Positions 19,208 through 27,249 of a DNA stretch of 64,000 nt are shown here, piece after piece (the first letter of the stretch is position 1; the number at the start of each line of letters is the position of its first letter). The stretch lies in the NCBI RefSeq assembly GCF_900452415.1, contig NZ_UGNX01000001.1:558001-622000 (forward strand). The letters are read 5' to 3'. The DNA comes from Legionella cincinnatiensis. GTDB lineage: Bacteria; Pseudomonadota; Gammaproteobacteria; Legionellales; Legionellaceae. The position numbers and the translations under genes are program-made. The notes beneath the pieces are model-generated. The model was given only the letters and a program-made list of their open reading frames with translations. It was not told the origin of the DNA and did no database searches.

Positions 19208-20305
19208 ATGAAAATACTATACATACCGTTTACTTTTGAAGATGCCCTATTTGATTTAGCAGCCAAAGCAGGTAAGTGGCGTAAAGATTATGAGTCTAAA
19301 GGAAAGGAAGTCGTCGTGATTTATCATGACAGTCACGAAATTGTTGAAAAAGAAGAGGTTCAGGCAGCCTTGAAAGCAGGCACTTGTCAGATTTATATTT
19401 TAAGCCATGGTATTAATACCCCTAAATTAATTGTAGGGAATCAAACTAAAGAGGATGAAAATTATAAGGAATTAACCATAGAAGAGGTTGCTAAGAATTT
19501 TAAAAGTGATTTAGCAATCGAAGGATTTAGCAACAATAATATTGTAAAGTTATTTTTTTGTGATGAATATGCAAGGAAGAATAAACCACGGCAAATGGCA
19601 GAACAATTTCGTAAGCAATTAGGTGAATCACACCAAGCCATGGAAATAAAGTATTATACTGATGTGAGCATTGGTTTACCGGGCACTGGGACAGATGGTT
19701 TATTAAGTTCTAAAGGAGCTGTAAGAGCATTTCAGATGAAGAATGATTTATTTTGTTTTAACTTATCGTGTGTCGTTGGACGAGCACGAGCTTTTCGACA
19801 AGGCTTGGATGTCGTAGAAGATGCTTCAAAATATAATTTCTTTACAAGCGCCCGTAAGGCAGTGGAATATCCTAAATTTTCTCATCCAATTTTAGATCAT
19901 CTAGCCCACGAATTGGTAAATATGATTCAACATGATAAATTCTTTTCAAAGAATCAATCAGTGATAATTGATGAATTACTTGGTAGTTTGCCGCTTGATA
20001 TTTCGGGTTATTTAGTGGAATCACTCACTATTACAGGGAAAAATTTGAAATTTGAAATGCGGATCAATAAATCTCGTCTTGAAGAGTTTTTGATAAAATC
20101 TGGGGTTATTATTGAAGACGAATCCATAGCTTCACCTGCAAGAGATACAAAACAAAAACAAACTTGGGTTGATGAAGACGATTATTTTGGTGCAGTTAAT
20201 ACTTCATTTACCGATTTTCATGGAGATGATTTTTTTGCTTTGACTGATTATGAAGAATTGCTTGACAGCGAAGACTCTTTAGAGCATAAACCAAGTCTAA
20301 TATGA
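19208..20305 (+). CDS. Unknown protein with caspase-like His/Cys pair, candidate effector
   Basis: A 365-residue protein (368 from the ATG at 19199) I cannot name. The first 160 residues look like an alternating alpha/beta fold. Counting from the ATG at 19199, a hydrophobic strand ends in LSHG (His70-Gly71) and a second strand ends in LFFCDE (Cys121). A strand-HG and strand-Cys pair some 50 residues apart is the layout of clan CD cysteine peptidases such as caspases. The C-terminus is acidic (YEELLDSEDSLEH), which suits Dot/Icm export. The next gene is a relative lacking both residues. The start at 19208 is chosen because it aligns with that relative; neither start has a clear ribosome site. 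Confidence 0.7.
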   Translation: MKILYIPFTFEDALFDLAAKAGKWRKDYESKGKEVVVIYHDSHEIVEKEEVQAALKAGTCQIYILSHGINTPKLIVGNQTKEDENYKELTIEEVAKNFKSDLAIEGFSNNNIVKLFFCDEYARKNKPRQMAEQFRKQLGESHQAMEIKYYTDVSIGLPGTGTDGLLSSKGAVRAFQMKNDLFCFNLSCVVGRARAFRQGLDVVEDASKYNFFTSARKAVEYPKFSHPILDHLAHELVNMIQHDKFFSKNQSVIIDELLGSLPLDISGYLVESLTITGKNLKFEMRINKSRLEEFLIKSGVIIEDESIASPARDTKQKQTWVDEDDYFGAVNTSFTDFHGDDFFALTDYEELLDSEDSLEHKPSLI

Positions 20306-20323
20306 GTAAATTTTGGATTGACA

Positions 20324-20935
20324 ATGATTTATTTATACATTCCATTTAAGCGAAATGAAGGGAATAAAAAATTAATCAAACATGCGAATCAATGGTACAA
20401 AACAGCATACGAAGGACATGCTGTTTCATGTACTATTTTAAGTGCTGATGACACATTTTCCATCGCTCAAGATCTTAAAAAAAATAAAATTTATGTATTG
20501 GCCTATGAGGCAGATGCAAAGACCGGAATGTTAGCACCTGTACCAAATTCTATTTCTTGCAAAACTATTGATGCAAAGGAATTAGTAGAACGTTTATTAG
20601 CATCACGGTTACCTGAGGTTGGGCCTGTAGAAATTAAATTGTGTGTTAGACAAGAGGAAGATAATGACTGTTCTTTGATTTCTTCCGAATTAATTAGAAG
20701 CCATTTGCTAAATGGAAATTATAAGAATCCAGCGTTATCAATTCAAGTTCAATGTTCTCCAGAGCCTTTCCCAGGAGAAACGAACAAACTGGGTTATCGC
20801 ACGCTAACCGGTAGCATTCCTTTGTTTTTTAAGGAAGATGAAATCGCTAATGCAGAGTCTTCTGAGCTGGAAATAGATGCTCATGAACGGGAAGCAGAAA
20901 ACAGTGTTAAGAATTGCAATCCAATGAGGACATGA
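20324..20935 (+). CDS. Paralogue of the caspase-like protein without the catalytic pair
   Basis: A 203-residue protein whose N-terminal part resembles the gene upstream: MIYLYIPFKR against MKILYIPFTF, KIYVLAYEAD against QIYILSHGIN, and VEIKLCVRQE against NIVKLFFCDE. The positions of His70 and Cys121 become Tyr and Arg, so it cannot be an active peptidase of that type. It lacks most of the C-terminal half of its relative. The tail is acidic (EDEIANAESSELEIDAHERE). It starts 18 bases after the first gene and its 3' end overlaps the convergent transporter gene by 29 bases. It might be a decoy, a partner or an inhibitor of the first protein; that is inference. Confidence 0.65.
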   Translation: MIYLYIPFKRNEGNKKLIKHANQWYKTAYEGHAVSCTILSADDTFSIAQDLKKNKIYVLAYEADAKTGMLAPVPNSISCKTIDAKELVERLLASRLPEVGPVEIKLCVRQEEDNDCSLISSELIRSHLLNGNYKNPALSIQVQCSPEPFPGETNKLGYRTLTGSIPLFFKEDEIANAESSELEIDAHEREAENSVKNCNPMRT

Positions 20936-22274
20936 GAATTTTCTCCGCGCTACCTGCAATATAATACTTTTTGTCAATACGTAAATAAATAACCCCTTCC
21001 TCTTGTACTAATGCAGCTTCAATAACTCCATGAGTATTTAACAACCGCGCTAGTACATCTTCTTTTTTTTCAGACCAAGGATAATGGAGAATAAGCGTTG
21101 CGATATAGAGATTAGGCTTCATGGCGCTGGCAACAATTAACCATAAAAGACTTAAAACAGCATTGGTGATAAAAACACTTTGACTGCCATTCCATTGAAA
21201 TAAGAGGCCGGCAAAAGCACCTCCTAGAAAAAGCCCGAGAAATTGACTTGTAGAATATATTCCCATAGCAGTCCCTTTACTTCTAGGGTTAGCCTGTTTC
21301 GAAATAAGCGATGGTAATACTGCTTCAAGAATATTAAAGGCAATAAAATAAATCAGCATAATAAGACATAAGCCAAGCCAATTTTGGAGTGTATAAACGA
21401 ACAATAATTGACTTGCCGCAATGACGAAAACGGAGGAAAGAAACACACTCTTCATCCTTTTCTTCTTTTCAGCAAGCACAATAAATGGGATCATGAGGAT
21501 GAACGAAAGTAGCATAATAGGTAAATAAAAATGCCACTGTTGGGTTAAATGGCCTTGTTCTGTTTGTTTTTGTAAAATAAAAGGAATTACAAAAAATGTT
21601 GAGGTAAGAATAAAATGTTGACAAAAAATGCCAAAATTAAGACGTTGCAGTTGCGCGTTAAAGATAACTTGTTTTAAGAGAGCAGGATTTGTTTCACTAT
21701 CAACATGAAAGCGCTCCCTCATTGGTTTAGGTATTACCCAATGAAGCAGAATAATACCGCATAAGGCTAATAAGGTAGTCAGGTAAAAAATTCCTGCTAA
21801 GCCAAAATGATGGGTAACCACCGGACTAACTACCATAGCTAGACTAAATGAGGTGCCTATGGTCATCCCAATAACGGCCATCGCTTTAGTTCGTTGTTCT
21901 TCAGGGGTTAAATCTGCAAGCAAAGCAATGAGCACACTGCCAATTGCTCCAGTTCCTTGGAGCACTCGCGCAACTATCATTCCATAAATAGAATGAGTGA
22001 ATGCTCCGATGAAGCTGCCACAAGCAAATAAAAGCAATCCTATGGTAATTATGGGTTTTCTACCCAATTTATCGGAAAGCATACCAAAAGGCATTTGCAG
22101 TAATCCTTGAGCAAGACCATATATTCCAAAAGCAAAACCTACCAATGCAGGTGTGGCGCCCTGCAAATCTTTCGCATAAATACTAAATACAGGGATTAGG
22201 AAAAACAGACCTAACATACGAAAGGAAAAAATTGCTGCAATAGGGAATACAGTTTTAGACCAGGAAAGCTTCAT
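20907..22274 (-). CDS. YajR-like MFS transporter
   Basis: A 455-residue major facilitator with about 12 membrane segments. The family motif A is present in the loop after segment 2: GMLSDKLGRKPII. The N-terminus FRMLGLFFLIPVFSIYAKDLQGAT and a soluble C-terminal extension of some 65 residues (HYPWSEKKEDVLARLLNTHGVIEA) match E. coli YajR, which ends in a small ferredoxin-like YAM domain. The substrate is unknown. It is divergent from the fabL-like gene and convergent with the caspase-like pair. Confidence 0.85.
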   Translation of the reverse strand: MKLSWSKTVFPIAAIFSFRMLGLFFLIPVFSIYAKDLQGATPALVGFAFGIYGLAQGLLQMPFGMLSDKLGRKPIITIGLLLFACGSFIGAFTHSIYGMIVARVLQGTGAIGSVLIALLADLTPEEQRTKAMAVIGMTIGTSFSLAMVVSPVVTHHFGLAGIFYLTTLLALCGIILLHWVIPKPMRERFHVDSETNPALLKQVIFNAQLQRLNFGIFCQHFILTSTFFVIPFILQKQTEQGHLTQQWHFYLPIMLLSFILMIPFIVLAEKKKRMKSVFLSSVFVIAASQLLFVYTLQNWLGLCLIMLIYFIAFNILEAVLPSLISKQANPRSKGTAMGIYSTSQFLGLFLGGAFAGLLFQWNGSQSVFITNAVLSLLWLIVASAMKPNLYIATLILHYPWSEKKEDVLARLLNTHGVIEAALVQEEGVIYLRIDKKYYIAGSAEKILMSSLDCNS

Positions 22275-22475
22275 TCATTAATATGCATATAATCTAATCG
22301 TGTGCCGATAGTACAAAGTTAGCACTCTAGAAACAAGATATTTAAAAATTTAATGCACTAAACATTGCTTTATCGAAGAATACGCATGAAAATGTAGGCT
22401 TTTTAGTTATTCATCTAATGGTGTTAACTTAACCAATTGTACAAATTTTTGTAAATTTAAGAATTGAGGAATGCT

Positions 22476-23231
22476 ATGAGTTTAGTTTTTGCAGATAAAG
22501 TAGGATTAATTACTGGCGGTGCTCGAGGCATCGGTAAGGCGACTGCATTAAAGTTAGCTCAAGCAGGGAGTGATATTGCTGTTGTCTATTATAATAGTTC
22601 TGATGAAGCTCAAGCTTTGGTTGAAGAAATACAGACTATGGGCCGTAAAGCAATCGCCCTACAAGCTAATGTAGCGGATCACCAGTCTGTAAAAGAAATG
22701 TTTGCTCAATTTAAAGAGCATTTTAACCAGCTTGATTTTTTAATCAGCAATGCTGCGAGCGGCGTTTTAAAATCAGCCCTTAAGATGTCGACCAAGCATT
22801 GGCGCTGGTGTTTGGAGACTAATGCTCTGGCTTTAAATCATTTGGCTGTTGAAGGACGCCCATTAATGCCGAAAGGAGGCCGTATTATTGCTTTATCAAG
22901 TCTTGGTGCTCATAGAGCTATTCCTAATTATGCCTTTATTGGGGCATCTAAAGCGGCTCTTGAAGCTTTAGTGCGTTCTTTAAGTCTTGAATTAGCGGTT
23001 GATGGAATTACCGTGAATACTGTTTCAGCTGGGGTGGTCGATACGGATGCATTGAAGCATTTTCCTAATAGAGAGCAATTACTCGATGAATACCAAGCCC
23101 ATTCTTTATCGGATAGGCCGTTAACAACACAAGATGTGGCTGATGCTATTTATCTATTGTGTTTACCAGAAGCGGCGATGATAAATGGACATACTTTATT
23201 TGTTGATGCAGGATATAGCCGAGTTGGTTGA
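22476..23231 (+). CDS. fabL: FabL-type enoyl-ACP reductase (SDR family)
   Basis: A 251-residue short-chain dehydrogenase. The cofactor loop is TGGARGIGKA near residue 13. The active site is Tyr152 and Lys159 with six residues between, the Y-x6-K spacing of enoyl reductases (ketoreductases have Y-x3-K). NAASGVL, SLGAHR and DTDALKHFPNRE closely recall Bacillus subtilis FabL. The likely reaction is NADPH-dependent reduction of trans-2-enoyl-ACP. The frame opens at a TTG (22464), but ATG at 22476 behind GAGGA is chosen. It lies directly before the very-long-chain acyl cluster and may serve it or general synthesis. Confidence 0.85.
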   Translation: MSLVFADKVGLITGGARGIGKATALKLAQAGSDIAVVYYNSSDEAQALVEEIQTMGRKAIALQANVADHQSVKEMFAQFKEHFNQLDFLISNAASGVLKSALKMSTKHWRWCLETNALALNHLAVEGRPLMPKGGRIIALSSLGAHRAIPNYAFIGASKAALEALVRSLSLELAVDGITVNTVSAGVVDTDALKHFPNREQLLDEYQAHSLSDRPLTTQDVADAIYLLCLPEAAMINGHTLFVDAGYSRVG

Positions 23232-23273
23232 TCTCTCATCTTTTTTTATGCTTTATGCCTTTAAGAAAAAATA

Positions 23274-23282
23274 TGATATAAT
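23274..23282 (+). promoter_or_regulatory. Extended -10 promoter before the acyl carrier protein gene
   Basis: TG, one base, then a perfect TATAAT at 23277-23282, the same nine-base pattern as the spc promoter in this window. It lies about 40 bases before the ATG at 23322. No strong -35 is seen. Confidence 0.65.
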
Positions 23283-23321
23283 TTTGGGCTTTGTAAATTA
23301 GCTGATTTCTGAGGACAATAT

Positions 23322-23735
23322 ATGAATGTAGCAGATGTTTATCCTAAAGTTAGGGAAATAGTTGCTGAGGTACTAGTAATTGACGAAGAAGAAATATCAC
23401 TTAATAGTCGATTAATAGTAGATCTGGGCGCTGAATCTATTGATTTTCTTGATTTGGTTTTTCAATTGGAAAAAGAGTTTAAAATTAAAATTCCTCGTGG
23501 TCAATTGGAAAAGAATGCGCGTGGTGATTTAGCAGAGAGTGAATTTGAAAAGGGTGGCGTCATTACTGCTGAGGGTCTAAAAGCCTTACAAAGTTATTTA
23601 AGTGAAGTTCCTGTAGAGCAATTCAAGACTAATATGAAAGTGAATGAAATACCCATGCTTTTTACAATAGAAACATTTTGTAAATTGGTTGTTTCTGCAA
23701 TTACAGAGCAACAAAGCGCCGCAACTGAAGCTTAA
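23322..23735 (+). CDS. Specialised long acyl carrier protein (AcpXL-like)
   Basis: A 137-residue carrier protein, longer than housekeeping ACP (about 78). The phosphopantetheine site is Ser39 in DLGAESIDFLDLVFQLEKEF; the following EFKIKIPRGQLE is like rhizobial AcpXL, which carries the C28 acyl chain for lipid A. About 40 extra residues at the C-terminus form no motif I know. AGGAC lies upstream of the ATG. It heads a run of genes (hot-dog dehydratase, two ketosynthases, LpxL-like acyltransferase) in the order of the rhizobial cluster. Confidence 0.85.
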   Translation: MNVADVYPKVREIVAEVLVIDEEEISLNSRLIVDLGAESIDFLDLVFQLEKEFKIKIPRGQLEKNARGDLAESEFEKGGVITAEGLKALQSYLSEVPVEQFKTNMKVNEIPMLFTIETFCKLVVSAITEQQSAATEA

Positions 23736-23783
23736 TTTCTCAGTTGTTTATTTATCTTGGTCAATAGGGTTTAATAGATACTC

Positions 23784-24680
23784 ATGAGATTTTTATTCGT
23801 TGATCGTATAGTTGAGTCATTTCCTGGTCAGTTGATTCGGGGAATTAAACACATTACCCAAGATGACACCTTTCTTACGGTTGATGAACAGGGACGTCCT
23901 TGCTTTATCCCTTCTTTAATCGGAGAAACACTCGGTCAATTAGCGGCATGGAACGTGATGCACCGTTTAGAGTTTTCTCATCGACCCGTTGCTGGCATTG
24001 TTGCTAAAGCGGCTATGCACAGACCCGCATACGTAGGAGAAACCTTATTATTAGAATCATTCATTGAGCGGATCGAAGATTCAGTAATGCAATATCATAG
24101 TGTGGCACGAATAGGGAATGAGACTGTTTTTACTCTTGAAGGTGCGTTAGGCCCTTTATTGCCTATGGACGATTTCATCGATCCCGATGAGGTAAAGCAG
24201 CAATTTTCTGAAATTAATAGACCAGGTGATTGGGCCATTATTAGTTCAGCAAGTACCCTGTTATCAAATAGTGATCTCATGCTAAATATGGAATTGCCTC
24301 TAGTATCCATGAATTTTGATAGAGTTTGTTCTTGTGAGCCAGGAGTCAGTTTACTGGCTGAAAAACGAATTACACGTGCAGCTCTTTATTTCGACGATCA
24401 TTTTCCTAGAAAGCCAGTATTACCTTTAACGGTGTTGTTGGAATGTAAATTAAACTTAGCGTATGAATTTGTTGCGCGTTCAGGATATGCGGTAAGCTAT
24501 AGCGTTAGTGAGTTTCGCAAAATAAAAATGAATGAATTTGTTCATCCGGGAGACGTTCTTAAGTGCTATGTAAGTGTCAAGAAACAAACAGCGGAAGAAT
24601 TGATCCTTACTTTTCGTAGTGAAGTTTTAGGTAAACGTGTTTGTGTCGTGGATGTGGTGCTTATTCCTAGAGGTAAATAA
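23784..24680 (+). CDS. Tandem hot-dog 3-hydroxyacyl-ACP dehydratase (FabZ-like)
   Basis: A 298-residue protein, twice the length of FabZ, apparently two hot-dog domains. The second (about 155-298) has DDHFPRKPVLPLTVLLEC with His206 and Glu220 spaced by 14, as in the FabZ active site. The first (1-140) keeps FIPSLIGETLGQLAAW with Glu48, but the histidine 14 residues earlier is an Asp, so it is probably inactive in dehydration. It likely removes water from beta-hydroxyacyl chains on the dedicated carrier protein. The next gene starts two bases after its stop. Confidence 0.8.
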   Translation: MRFLFVDRIVESFPGQLIRGIKHITQDDTFLTVDEQGRPCFIPSLIGETLGQLAAWNVMHRLEFSHRPVAGIVAKAAMHRPAYVGETLLLESFIERIEDSVMQYHSVARIGNETVFTLEGALGPLLPMDDFIDPDEVKQQFSEINRPGDWAIISSASTLLSNSDLMLNMELPLVSMNFDRVCSCEPGVSLLAEKRITRAALYFDDHFPRKPVLPLTVLLECKLNLAYEFVARSGYAVSYSVSEFRKIKMNEFVHPGDVLKCYVSVKKQTAEELILTFRSEVLGKRVCVVDVVLIPRGK

Positions 24681-24682
24681 CA

Positions 24683-25981
24683 GTGAAAAAAAGACGAGTA
24701 GCAATTACAGGTTTAGGGGCAATTTCACCTATAGGTCTCGATGTTCAGTCCACATGGTCCAATTTATTAGCAGGCCAATCAGGAATTGCTAAAATCAAAC
24801 AATTTGATGCGAATGCTTTTCCAACTTACATCGCTGCTGAAGTGAAAAATTTTGTTCTTGATCCCAAGTTGTCTACAAAACGTACTCGTTTTTCCCTATC
24901 ATTTACACAATATGCCCTTGAAGCAGCCCAACAAGCTTTTGATGACGCGGGTATTTTACCCACTGAGCAGACTGCAGCACGCTGGGGCGTGGTTACAGGT
25001 AGTGGCATGATGACCGCTGAATTTGATTACCTGTCACGATTTCAACAAATTTGTGCTCCAAGCGGTGAAACTGATTGGGTGCGGTTGCTTGCTCATACAC
25101 AAGAGTTTTATAAATTATCGGACTTTGGTAAAACCACTCCAAATTCAGGTTTATCTTTATTAATCCAACAATTTGGAATCAGGGGTTATGCATCTTCGGT
25201 TCATACGGCATGTGCTTCAGGAGGGCAAGCTTTGGGCCTAGCTATGCAAGTAATTCGTCGGGGTGAGGCTGATTTTATGTTGGCTGGAGGATTTGACTCC
25301 ATGATTAATCCTTTAGGATTATCCAGTTTTTGTTTATTGGGTGCTTTATCGACCTATAATAGTACACCAGAGACTGCAAGCCGACCTTTTGATGCAACGC
25401 GTAATGGTTTTGTTTTAGGTGAAGGGGCTGCATTTTTAATTTTAGAAGAATGGAGTAAGGCAAAAGCGCGAGGAGCATCTATTTATGCTGAACTGGCAGG
25501 TGAGGGGAATTCTTTAAGTTCTTATCGAATTACTGACTCTCATCCCAATGGTGATGGTGCAATTCAAGCAATCGAACGCGCTCTTCAAGATGCCGGTGTT
25601 AAAGCTTCTGATGTGGACTATATTAATGCACATGGCACATCAACTAAAATGAATGACTTAAGTGAAACCAATGCGATTAAAGCCGTATTCAGTGAATGTG
25701 TTTCAAATTTGCCAGTTAGCTCTACTAAAGGCCAAACAGGACACTTAATCGCTGCGGCAGGAGCGCTTGAAGCTGTTTTAGCTATTAAATCTATAGAAAA
25801 AGCACAAATACCTAAAACAGCAAATTTAACCACACCTGATCCTGAGTGTGACTTAGATTATGTAGTGGATGGACCGCGAGAACGTTCCTTAGGTGCGGTG
25901 TTATCTAATTCTTTTGGGTTTGGGGGCTCTAATAGTTGCTTGCTATTTAAGCATCCTGAGTTTGAAGGAGCAGGCCAATGA
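24683..25981 (+). CDS. Beta-ketoacyl-ACP synthase (FabF-like), active
   Basis: A 432-residue ketosynthase with GTG start. The Cys-His-His triad is intact: Cys177 in HTACASGG, His317 in NAHGTSTKMND and His354 in KGQTGHLIAAAG. GFGGSNSCLLF ends the fold. It should condense malonyl-ACP with a growing acyl chain. It is adjacent to a second ketosynthase without the cysteine, and their ATGA overlap (25978-25981) favours equal synthesis, so a heterodimer is plausible. Rhizobial acpXL clusters also have two fabF genes in this place. Confidence 0.88.
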   Translation: MKKRRVAITGLGAISPIGLDVQSTWSNLLAGQSGIAKIKQFDANAFPTYIAAEVKNFVLDPKLSTKRTRFSLSFTQYALEAAQQAFDDAGILPTEQTAARWGVVTGSGMMTAEFDYLSRFQQICAPSGETDWVRLLAHTQEFYKLSDFGKTTPNSGLSLLIQQFGIRGYASSVHTACASGGQALGLAMQVIRRGEADFMLAGGFDSMINPLGLSSFCLLGALSTYNSTPETASRPFDATRNGFVLGEGAAFLILEEWSKAKARGASIYAELAGEGNSLSSYRITDSHPNGDGAIQAIERALQDAGVKASDVDYINAHGTSTKMNDLSETNAIKAVFSECVSNLPVSSTKGQTGHLIAAAGALEAVLAIKSIEKAQIPKTANLTTPDPECDLDYVVDGPRERSLGAVLSNSFGFGGSNSCLLFKHPEFEGAGQ

Positions 25982-27249
25982 GTCAGAAGAACCGAGTATT
26001 CATTACTGGACGAAGCGCATTAACCGCATCAGGGGCTACTGCTGATGCAACCTGGGATGCGATTATCTCAGGTAAAAGTGGAATCGCAGAAATAACTCAA
26101 TGGGAGCTCTCTCAATGGCCCCATCGGTTAGGTGGAGAATTAAAAGAATTCAATCCTGCAAAAATGTTACCGGATCGAAAATTAGTCAAAGTAATTTCAC
26201 GTCAAGACGTAATGGGGATTAACGCTGCGGTTCAGGCAGTAGAGCATAGCCAGATAATCACTTATCGTGATGGACTTGAAACCCCGAATGAGTTTAATGA
26301 ACAAACCGCTGTATTTATAGGGTCACCCGGGAATAAATATTTCCAACAATATGATTTTTTACCTTTGCTGGCAAAGGCTCAAGGTAATATGCAACATTTT
26401 GCAGAACATTTATTTGAAACAGTACATCCTATGTGGCTGTTACGTATATTACCTAATAATGTTCTTGCATATACAGGCATTACTTATGAATTTAAAGGTC
26501 CTAATCATAATGTCACAAATCATGCTGTTGGCGGAACACAAGCCTTATTAGAAGCCTATCATGCAATCAATAGTGGGCAAGCAGAGCGAGCTGTAGTGGT
26601 GTCTTATGATATGGCTGTAGAACCCCAATCTTTGTTTTATTATGAGCAATTAGGAGTGCTAAGCCACCGTCATTTAAAACCGTTTGATGAAGAACATGAT
26701 GGCACTATTCTAGCAGATGGTGCTGCTGCTTTCGTTTTAGAAAGTGAAGCGAGTGTTCGTGCTCGTTCTGCGGTTTGTTATGGAGAAATTATTGGTGGAT
26801 TGTCAACGAGTGAAGCGCAAGGATTATTTTCTTTGGATGCAAGTGGCCACCAACTTGCTGATTTAATTGAGCACACTCTAGACTCTGTAGCATTAAATCC
26901 CGCGGACATAGGTTTTATTGTTGCTCATGGGAATGGGAATAGCAAATCAGACTATAGTGAATCTCAAGCAATACAACAAGTTTTTGGTCAGCAACAGCCT
27001 GTAACTGGATTTAAATGGTCTACTGGACATACTATATGTGCCTCTGGATTGATTGATGCAGTTCTTTCTACTTATGCGCTCGAGTCAAAATGTATTCCAG
27101 GAGTGGCTAATTTTCAACGTATTGCATCGAGTTGTGATGGTTTGCCAGTAAGCGCAGATCACCGCTTCTTACAAAGTCCTTATGTGTTGACCATTAATCG
27201 AGGATTTGCCAGTATGAATGCATGTTTGGTGATTAAAGCTTGTGACTGA
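25978..27249 (+). CDS. Ketosynthase-like protein lacking the catalytic cysteine
   Basis: A 423-residue protein of the FabF fold. The motif that should hold the nucleophile reads VTNHAVGG, so histidine 182 replaces cysteine. The other two positions remain (His317 in VAHGNGNSKSD, His351 in STGHTICASG). This resembles the chain-length-factor subunits of type II polyketide synthases, which have lost the cysteine and pair with an active ketosynthase. The active partner lies immediately upstream with overlapping stop and start. It may help set the very long chain; this is inference. The 3' end overlaps the acyltransferase start by eight bases. Confidence 0.85.
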   Translation: MSQKNRVFITGRSALTASGATADATWDAIISGKSGIAEITQWELSQWPHRLGGELKEFNPAKMLPDRKLVKVISRQDVMGINAAVQAVEHSQIITYRDGLETPNEFNEQTAVFIGSPGNKYFQQYDFLPLLAKAQGNMQHFAEHLFETVHPMWLLRILPNNVLAYTGITYEFKGPNHNVTNHAVGGTQALLEAYHAINSGQAERAVVVSYDMAVEPQSLFYYEQLGVLSHRHLKPFDEEHDGTILADGAAAFVLESEASVRARSAVCYGEIIGGLSTSEAQGLFSLDASGHQLADLIEHTLDSVALNPADIGFIVAHGNGNSKSDYSESQAIQQVFGQQQPVTGFKWSTGHTICASGLIDAVLSTYALESKCIPGVANFQRIASSCDGLPVSADHRFLQSPYVLTINRGFASMNACLVIKACD

